The position numbers were made by a program, and so were the translations under genes. Under the pieces are notes generated by a model. It was not told the origin of the DNA, searched no databases, and saw nothing but the letters and a program-made list of their open reading frames with translations. Source: Theodoxus fluviatilis (taxonomy: Eukaryota; Mollusca; Gastropoda; Cycloneritida; Neritidae). From it: a DNA stretch of 15,000 nt. Where the stretch lies: NCBI GenBank assembly GCA_034096865.1, contig JAWQFJ010018456.1, forward strand, positions 95,001 through 110,000, read 5' to 3'. Below, piece after piece: positions 1 to 9,300 of this stretch (position 1 is the first letter of the stretch; the number at the start of each line of letters is the position of its first letter).

Positions 1-272
1 ATATCCACACAGATGTAAGGAGGCACAAAGACATGGATGGACAGATGGAGAGAGACATATCCACACAGATGTAAGGAACCAGGAAGACGTGGATGGACAG
101 ATGGAGAGAGACATATCCACACAGATGTAAGGAACCAGGAAGACGTGGATGGACAGATGGAGAGAGACATATCCACACAGATGTAAGGAGGCACAAAGAC
201 GTGGATGGACAGATGGAGAGAGACATATCCACACAGATGTAAGGAACCAGGAAGATGTGGATGGACAGATGG
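1..272. repeat. 56-bp minisatellite, about 4.9 units
   Basis: Five consecutive copies start at 1, 57, 113, 169 and 225, each beginning ATATCCACACAGATGTAAGG. Two variants differ in the middle: type A (AGGCACAAAGAC; units 1 and 4) and type B (AACCAGGAAGAC; units 2, 3 and 5). Copies within a type are identical apart from one C/T change. The last unit degrades at 273 into the splice donor of the neighbouring exon. The array runs off the left edge, so its true length is unknown. It lies within the intron after exon 12. On the gene strand no unit holds a stop codon in any frame. Confidence 0.5.
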
Positions 273-281
273 TGGACAGAC

Positions 282-386
282 CTGCTGCTTGCTGGTCTCC
301 AGCTGCTGCACTTGCTGGGTGAGGGCAGTATTCTGGTTTTGGAGCGTCTGCACCTCCTCCTCCCTCTCTTGGAGCTCCCCCACCCG
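282..386 (-). CDS. Tango1: Tango1 exon 12: coiled coil (last exon in window)
   Basis: A 105-nt exon, phase 0 at both ends, 35 codons (residues 1228-1262), reading RVGELQEREEEVQTLQNQNT then ALTQQVQQLETSKQQ. The acceptor is a tandem GAGCAG|CGG. I used the CAG site; the GAG site 3 nt upstream would add one Gln. The donor CAG|GTCTGT is weaker than those of the other exons, lacking purines at +3 and +4, and it lies against a minisatellite array. The gene continues to the left of the window. Confidence 0.5.
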
Positions 387-3300
387 CTGCTCATAACACA
401 AGATGAAGGAATGGTCAATACAGTTCTTTCACCTATTAGCCTTTGTGGACTATGCAAAGCCACCGATCATGCAAATCTTTTGAGCTGGTTTGAGCAAGAG
501 TAGATCAAGTCTTGATTTTCCAAATCATTCACCTCTTACAAATGGCATTGGGAGATGCAGTGCATCTCTTTTCACTCCCGACACATAGGGGGCTCAAAAA
601 CACTGTCAACTTCCCAATGATTTCATTAGTTTGGGTAATGAGCAATGTTACTTTTCCCATCTATATTCACAATTCACAGTTCCACTGGATTTGAAATATC
701 AATGCCAATAAACAAAATGTGTACTGGTTACATGAATTGAAGAATCTGGTTCCTTTCAAAAAGCAAATTACTCCATTTATTCCCCAGCACAGCTCTCACA
801 TAAGGTGAAACAGTTGCTGTTTATGTCCACACTTCTTCCCAAGTCTAATCTCACCTGTACAACTACAAGTATGACATTCCTCACCTGAGACAAGCCTTTC
901 TCTAATTGGTTCAGTTGTTCCTGAAGCTGGGAAACCTGCTTTTCCAAATCTTTCACCTGCAGATAGATAGATGCAATTCATTAGCACCTCTAATAAAGTT
1001 CCCCCTTATAAACAAACCCCTTCAACAACAAAAATATAAAAATCTTGACGACAAAACGCTATACTGGTTTCTTTACCTCTCAAAAGTGATCATCATGGAA
1101 AAGATGAAGATGTACACAGGAATGTAGCAGTAAATGTTACAGACAGCCAGAATCCACAATGCAAAAAGTTGTTTTCTTACAAAAATCTTCTCAAAGCAAG
1201 TTACACCATGACTTGTCATATGAAATCCCTTCCAAGTGTGCCTTCACTTTGTTTCACATCTGATGAAAATGTTGTACTGCCTAGCAGAAAGAAAAGAAGA
1301 AAAAGATTACTGAGTAGTAAGAGTAGATGACAGGGAAGCAAGAAAATATTTCACAACTGCTGCTACACCACCACCACCAACACCACCATAGGTGAAATGC
1401 CAACTAAGCAGCCATCGCACATTGACAGCCAAGCAGCCCGCAGGCATACTGCCTACCTTCTTGTCCTTGACCTTGAGAGAGTCCTTGGCCAGGGAGCCCT
1501 CACTGTGCGTCTCCTGCAGCTGCTCCTCCAGCTCTGCCACCCGGTGCTTGAGTGCGTTGTTGTGCAGCTGTGGGCAGCAAACAATGCTCTGTGGTCAGCA
1601 CAGTGTGACAGCAGACAGGGTGTTTCAACGCATTTTATGAAAGGACAAATACTTTTTCTTGACTGCCCTTTTCCAATGCATGTAATATTCATGCATTGTC
1701 TGATATACGATTATGGCACATGGATGCAACATTTGTCATTCAATAGATTAATAATGATACATGGACATGAGATCTCAAAATTCAGAAAATTGATGTTCTT
1801 GTCTAAGATCACAGTAAATGACTATTAGAGCAGAATAAATGAATGAATGAACATTGATAATTCTTAATGTATCTCTGGATTTATAATTATTTTATGATCA
1901 GGGCCCGTATTCACAACGGCGATTTATCGGCGATTTATTTTAACTCCGATTTATCTCTAAACTCAGACGATTCCAACTGCCTGTTCCGCTCTCCCTTGGC
2001 TGGAAACGAGTATATATAGCAAAGCGCAACCTAGAATCCTCTGACGAGCGTACCTTATCTAACCGATCAAGATAACGCGGGGCTAGGGGATAAATCGAGT
2101 GTTGAAAAGATAAATCGCCGTTGTGAATATGGGCCCAGGCAAATAAGGGGAAAAGATTATAAATGAGTGCAGGAAAAAAGTTAGCATATCATAGACAACT
2201 GCAGTTACAAGTTCACATGCACAGTAACACTGACAAAAAGATGACAGAGGTGTTTTATAGACACACCAAATACACCATAAAGTATTCATACATACTCAAC
2301 ATCTGCAGACTGATCAGTCTCTAGTGGAAGTAGAAAGACAGAATGAGATGATTGAATCCCTAATTAGCAATGCTGAAGTGAGAACTTCTAACAGTGAGAA
2401 GCCTCTTGGAATGTTGCTGGCTGAACAAACCCAGTGAGGAGAGAAGGGAAGAGGAGCCAGTGGCGTCAGAACACAAGAGACGGCTACCTGGACATTCTGG
2501 AGCTCTGTCTCCGCAACTCCCTGCCTGCCCTTCTGCTTGCGTGAGACCTTGTCCATGTCCTCCGCCTGCTTCTTGGAAGCTGTTAGCGCCTCCTCCAGAT
2601 TATCCCTTTCCTTCCGCAGCACAAACACCTCCTCCTCCAGCTTCCTCATCAACACTGCAAGAGAAACAGTATTCATGCGGGTCAGTAATGGTGGTGGGCA
2701 CACTGACCTCTCTATAACAGTCGGGTGATTAGATCTCGAGTTCAAGTCATGCGTTAAAGAAACAAAATGTCATACACTGACATTTCTAAGACAAATAAAC
2801 TTTTAAGAAAAGGCTTTACACATTCCCCCCTATTTCCATGCAGTCAAAATCAAATCTTCCTATGGGCACTATACAATGCAAGCTTTAATATTTCTATGCT
2901 TGGTAATATCTTGTTCCTACCCAGTGCTCACTAGTGTTTTAAATAGCATCTTCCAAAGAACTCCATTCTAGATACTTAAATCAAGAGAGTGCAACTTCTG
3001 TTCACTTATTCAACATGCAAAGGTCTATGCACAACATCTTTCTGCTGGTTACTTTTGGAGAAAAGATCACGAGCCACTTCCACTGCAAAGGGACATACCT
3101 CCACAAGGCAAGTTGATTGAAGATGTACCAAGGAGCAGGTCCATTCACTAGCACATGTGAATGCATCTGACAAGTGACACTGACCCATACACACCACAGA
3201 ACCTCTCCGCCCTCCCACCGCACACTAGGCTTCCAGCTCCACTCACCAAGAGCGTTCTTCTTCTTGGCACTGACACCTGACCCTCCACAGCAGCTGCAGG

Positions 3301-6300
3301 CAGTGATGGTAACCATGGAGACAAAGGAGACCGCCAGGAAGAGGAGGGTGAGGTGTGGGGACAGACCCAGGGGCTCCCGCTCCAGCAAGGTCTGCAGCCA
3401 GGGTGGCAACTGTCACAGGCAAAGGGACAGAGGTTACAGGGAGCACACATTTCCCTTTTTTCTTTCCATCGCATCTCTTGGGATACATCAGTTTCTTCAG
3501 GAACAAGTTACTTGCATGCTCTGGTTTGTGACAAAACCAAGTAGACTACATCATAGTACATGTTATGGTTCAATCATGTTAATGGGTAATTTGATGTGTT
3601 TTCATAAGAGAAATGTCAGCATGATGATAACACTGAATTTATCCCTCCAGGTTTACTGGAGGTCCTCACAGCTTTAACTGTCTGTGTGTCTGTGTATGTG
3701 TGTGTCTGTCTGTCAGTCCTGACTTAACGGCTGATATCTCAAAAACTACTGGACGGATTTCCTTGACATTTTGCTCACTTACTGGAAGTTAGGTCCGATT
3801 GAATGTATCAAATTTTCAGAATCAAGGTTTGAAAAGAAAGTGACTTTTTACGTTTTGGTGTGGCAAAGAAGGCAAGGGACGGAACTCTGTCCCAACTCAA
3901 GGGAAGTTTTGGCATATGTGACGTGATCATTTGACGTTGAATAACGTGACGTAATTTCGAGGAGATTGGACATTGGTGAAGGAGAAAGAAGGATTTTTTT
4001 TTTCCCTGCAGGTTTACTGGAGGTCCTCACAGATTAATGGATTAGCTCACTCGGTAGCGCGTCAAATATTTTTTTGTCGCTGGGACATGCTTGGTTGTAC
4101 AGGATACGCGTACGGGTTCGAATCCACACAGAAGCTTCTTTGTGTGTGTGTGTGTGTGTATGGTATTCGAGAGAGAGAGAGAGAGCCACTCCACCCGTTG
4201 TTGTACACGTGAGAGGTTGCGGGTTCGAACCTTACTCCCCCCCCCTCTTTTCTCAAGAGATTGCGGGTTTGAACCCGATCTTTTTTTTGGTTTAGTTTTT
4301 TTTAATGCCAAAACCTGGAGGTTCAGCGCCAGCCGTTTTTATTTGTTACTCTATCAGCAATTTCAGACATTGTCCAAAAGTTTTTGACATAACTGAAGTT
4401 GCATGAATTCACAAATATGTTGCATCATTACATATGTTTCATGTTATAAATAGTTGGGTACAGCACTATAACTTTTAGCTTAAAAAAACACACTGTACTG
4501 AAACACATGAAAAATAAAGTGTTTTTGCGATTTCCCCAGGATTTTCACTTTCTCTTTCTTAGTGAATGGTCATATGTGACTTTGCATGAGAAACAAGGCT
4601 AAAGTCACAAACAAGTTTTTGAGCAACACTGAGAGAAAAAAATCAGCACACTAAGTCATGTAAGTGTTTTCCTGAGCTGTACATTACTGTAAGAAATGAA
4701 AAATATCCTCCACGAACAAGTGTTTTTTGTTTCTGGAATATGCCTGAATGAATAAATGATATTCTGGTTGAAACATCTCACTTGGTCTTTTCCCCCCAAC
4801 TTGAGCCTGTAATCTCATGCAGTCACATACATGTGTGATGAAAATGCATGTGGCTGGCTTTGGTTTGCTCCCAACTTGGTTTGTCCTCAAGGATGTTACA
4901 AATTTCCTCTTCCATCCTTTCTTTTTTGTTTCTCAGTCTGCCTGTTTGTCCCTTGACATGCCTGCCTGCCTTCCTCTTTTTTGTCTGTCTGTCTGTCTGT
5001 GTGTATGTCTGTCTGTCTGTCTGTCTATGGGTCTGTCTGTCTGTCTGTCTGTCTGTCTATGTGTCTGTCTGTCTGTCTGTCTCTCACCTTGTCAAGGATA
5101 GGACGAGTGAGGGACTCCAAGTATCCAGATCCACCACTGACCATGCTTGGTTTGGAGGGTGGGGGTGGTGGTAGTTGCTCTTCTTCCTCACCAAGCTTAT
5201 CATCAATCCTCCGACCAATGTTGGACTCCACACCAAAGGGGTCTTCAAACGACATGGGAGTTCTGCCCTCATCTCTAGGAGGGGGAGGGATGTCATCTGG
5301 ATCTTCAACACTGGGGGGAGTGACATTCTCCTGACCATCTGGAGTCTCCCAGGTTTCTTCTGGAGTCTTGTTTCCTTCCGCATCGGAACTTGAGGGCTGC
5401 CTGCCTTCCTCTCTTCCATCGGGCTCTGTCCTCAACTCCTGTTCCTGACTGTCTGCCTCCCCAGTCTTCTCTGGCTCTGCCCCGTCCTCCTCAAGCAGCT
5501 CTGGGGGAAAGGTGGGGGGAAGCTTGTGATCTGCAGAATCTGATGGAGGCGCGTGGCCAGGCATCTGAGTAGCCTGCTGCTCTGCAGATTTGTCCTCAGG
5601 CCCTCCTGGCACTGAGAGTGTTTTCCTGTTCAAGAAGTCATCTGTGGTGTAGACATCAATCATCTCCTTCATGGTGGATTCCAGGTTCACTACTGGTGGA
5701 GTGACTCCATGCTCCCCAGAGTTTTCTGAAGCATTCTGAACTAATTCTGCAGCTGGATGTTCAACATGAGCAAAAGAATCAGCAGGTGGGCCTGTCAGCT
5801 CTGCATCTCTTGACTGTGAAACTTGATGACGATCAGAAGCCACAAAGCCCTTTGCCTGAATTTTTTCTTCAGTGGTGACATCTGCTCTCTGACTGCCCAC
5901 ATCCTCTGCAGATGCAGGTGCCGCAGCATGCTCATCAGCACCTTTCCCCTGGTCAGCATGCTGTACTTCCTGGACAGGTGTAACCGTCTCACTGACAGGA
6001 GGGGAAGGAATGGAGGGAGGCTGGCCCTCCATGCCATATTCATCTGTAGCCCCATCTTCATCAAAAAGAGGAATCTTAGTTCCATCAATCACGATGAACT
6101 TCTCACTGCTCTGATCAGCAGCTGCATCTGACTGAGGATGGAGTTCTGGGGTGGAGGCAGCCTGCTGGAACTTGGCTGCATCTTCTGTTATGCTGCCCTG
6201 CAGCTCTGGCATCTGGGCAGAAGCTGTCGGAGCTACATTCTCACCACCATCCTTGGCCAACTCTGCCTCTAAATGCTCTGGCTGCGTGACTGTAGTGACC

Positions 6301-9300
6301 ACCTTCACCCCTGGGCCTGGAGGCAGGGAGGTGGGCACAGCCATGGGGACAGTGTTGGAAGGTTGCACAGAGTCCACTGGTAGCTGAGATTCAGAGACTG
6401 AGACCGGAGGGGTAGCAACTACATCATGCTGAGTGGTCTTTGGAACCGACACCCCAGCATGGACCTGGCTTGGGGTTGGCTGGTCTGCAACTGACTCAGG
6501 AGCCACAACACTGACAGGTGTTGGGGGAAGTGAATCTGCTAGAGTAGGCTGGGAAGCTTTCTCCAGGGTAAGGCCATTTCTAGTTGGAAGCTGTTTCCCT
6601 CGAGGCACAGAGTCAGGCAGCTCTTGAGAGGCTCCCTCAGCCTTCCCCATCAATAGGGACTCAGTGCCATGCACCACTTGCTCTTTCTCCACCGGAGTCA
6701 GTGAGGTGGGAACACTCTCAGGTGTGTGGGCAGGTTGTGTGACAGGAACCTCTGCATTCTGTGGAGGAGGCTGTAATGCCCCACTGCTGTCAGGCAGGCC
6801 AGACCCTGATAAGGCCTCCGTGCCAACTCCTTCCTTGCCTCCATTCCTCTCCTGCAAGGCAGGTTGGTCTGTGGGAATGACAGGTTGCTGTGGGGGCCCT
6901 GTCTGCTGTTCCAATGGCATCTCTGACTGCAGATTCTGCAGCTCTGGCTGTGTGGAGGGTGGGGCCGACTCCTCTGGGAGGCCTGTGGCTTGCTGGGGAG
7001 GCAGGAGTGGTTGCTCTGTCTGTACTGCCGGCTGTTCTGAGGGGGGAGGTGTTCCCTCCATAGGGGCCTGTGATGGTGGGCCCCCTCCCTGGGGTGTGCT
7101 CACCCCAGGCTGCGGAGCCATGGCCTCAGCTGGAGGGGGCTGGGAGGTGTCTGGTCCTGGGGATGGAGTTTTCTGGGTGGCTGGCTTCTCTTCCCCCTTC
7201 TCCTTGGAGCCACCCCCCAGGGCACTGGACAAGTAACCTGTCAATCCTGAGAAGGAAAACAGTGGGGGGGAAAATGTAAGACTTTAGTTTTGTCTGTATT
7301 TCTATTAGTTTTCAACTTGGAAGCATCATGTGGGGGATGCAACTCCATGAATTTAAAAAAAGCTACAGTGTGACAACCATTCACAAAATGGTTTTAATTT
7401 TTTTTTTATAACAAAAACTAGGAGCAATCCATAGTTGTACATTTCCGTAGGCTTATTATCTTGATTACACATAATTGCAGGTGTTGTAAAAGTACTGAAA
7501 CAACTCAAGTGTGATAAGAAATGTCAACATCAAACATACTGAATTTAAAAAAAAACAGTTAACACTAGAAGTAGAACACATGGCATGTTTTCAACATAAT
7601 TAAAAATGTTAGAAAGCCAGTGAGAAGGTGTGACAACAGCAACAGTCATTCAGACACCATTGTGGCAGCACATGCTTCTTGTAGGTAAGCTACTAAATTG
7701 ATTGTGCAGTTATGCACAGAAACATGATCAATGTACATAGTCCCATATTGCCTCTCTCTATCCCTTTCTGTCTTCCCCATTATGACCAAGGGGTAAGCTA
7801 ATCCCCCAGGGGTTCGTTGCTTACACTAGGAACCTTGCAAGACCTTGCAAGAAATAGGCAAGTGTCAACATGTGTCAACACTATGAAAGCAGATGTAAAG
7901 GCAGTCAAATGCTTGACATATATTGACACAGACCTATTATTAGCCAACTAGGTAGGCTATGCAACATGCCTCAGCTGCTTCCTATCATGTTTCCCTCCTC
8001 AGACTCACTGTCCTAAATTTAGCAGGCTAGTAATGTCCTTAGGGCAATACTGCCCACACTGCCTGATGTGGTGTCTAAATTTAGAACAATGCGACTGGGT
8101 GGGAAAACTGGAGGGCAAGCCCACACCTTCAGTGGGCAGCGCGGGGCAGTGTGGGAACGGCACTGTGGAGTGCAGCCTTCGAGGACATCACTTTAGGTTC
8201 AAACAGAGGAAGCTCATGCTTTACATCAGGTTACTTTCTCTCTATTGTAAACCATTCATCCCTGTATCTTGAATGCACAGCTTTCAGCACTCTGATGATT
8301 TGTCACACCTTCTCTGATGCAATACACAACACAGATACATCTGGAAGCAAATCAGCCCATGATTCCAATCTATTCTACGGCAGTCTCATCTTCATGCAAG
8401 AAATGAGTTGTCATGCACAAGAAATGCATAAATTAAATTATGCAGATCCCAAGGCACACTGAAAAAACAAAACAAAGAATGGAAAATCATGATGACGAAA
8501 ATGCAACAAGAGAAGGATTTTTGTTTAATAGTGCTCAATGCATCATTTGTAAGTAAGTGTATGTAATCCTGCACAATGCATCATTTACTTGTAAAGTTCC
8601 CCTGCTTCAAAATAAACCTGAGAGAAAAGCTGGTGATGGAAAAGAACGAGAAAAAAGTTGACCAAGAAATGGACAATAAATTAAAATAATATTACAGCTA
8701 TATTTCTTATGACAGCCTTCTGGTAACAAATGTTTTCCTAACAATATGATGTGTGGTATCTCTTATTCAATAAATATGTTGTAGCAAACTGTTGACCAAA
8801 TGTTTACAGGGATTTGATAAGACTCATATCTGATGAATGTATCCTTTTGGTTGCTTTTAACATGACAAATCAAGATATGCAATGAATCCTTTTTTTCTCC
8901 CTTCTTTTTCTTCTTCATTTGAATAAAGCCATTTACTATATGAGGGGTCAATGTCTTCAAATGTCCTGCAAATGACCATGCAGATGTGAACATTTGCTCA
9001 CACCTGACTTGCTTGATATTGCACAAGTGCCTAGAAAGGCATATCCAAAGTGCTCAATTATCGTTCACTCCTAACCACTACTCCACCACTGCCATGCCAT
9101 TACAGACTTGATCTCATGCACTACTGGGGTGTCATCAAGATACACCCTGCCATGAATCAGCATGTCATGCCAAAGATTCTGGAGAGGATATGTGAGTCAT
9201 GCTGAGAGATGGGTGCTCATTTGAGATGAGTTGAGGATGCAGTGTAGTGCATTACTGTCTGCATGACTGCATGCAGTGTGTTGTAGATTCAGGAGGGAAT

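Larger units (their letters stand above)
3410..5087 (-). other. Intron between Tango1 exons 7 and 8
   Basis: 1678 bp. It holds the composite repeat (3638-4342) and the TCTG tract (4983-5082). The stretch 4343-4982 is AT-rich and shows nothing recognisable. The stretch 3410-3637 next to the transmembrane exon is likewise featureless. Confidence 0.5.

Noticed and set aside
1..272. A CRISPR-like repeat array
   Set aside because: The 56-bp units are contiguous with no variable spacers, and the context is an animal intron. It is a minisatellite.
1397..1828. A 143-codon plus-strand open frame over exon 10
   Set aside because: It overlaps the coding strand of a well-supported coiled-coil exon and continues into intron and AT-rich sequence; no known protein features.
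3638..4342. Helitron identity for the composite repeat
   Set aside because: There is a hairpin, but it lies at the start and the other end does not finish in CTRR; no Rep/helicase remnant. Left unassigned.
4817..5174. Cys/Leu/Ser-rich plus-strand frames across the TCTG tract
   Set aside because: They are translations of the tetranucleotide repeat and have no independent support.
6664..7236. A 190-residue open frame on the plus strand opposite exon 7
   Set aside because: It is Gly/Cys/Ser-rich and mirrors the Pro/Ala/Thr-rich composition of the coding strand; no domain and no splice logic. The minus-strand frame fits Tango1 across both neighbours.
5088..7246. An alternative short TANGO1 isoform starting near the membrane exon
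   Set aside because: A short form is known in vertebrates, but no alternative first exon or promoter could be identified in introns 6 or 7 from the sequence.
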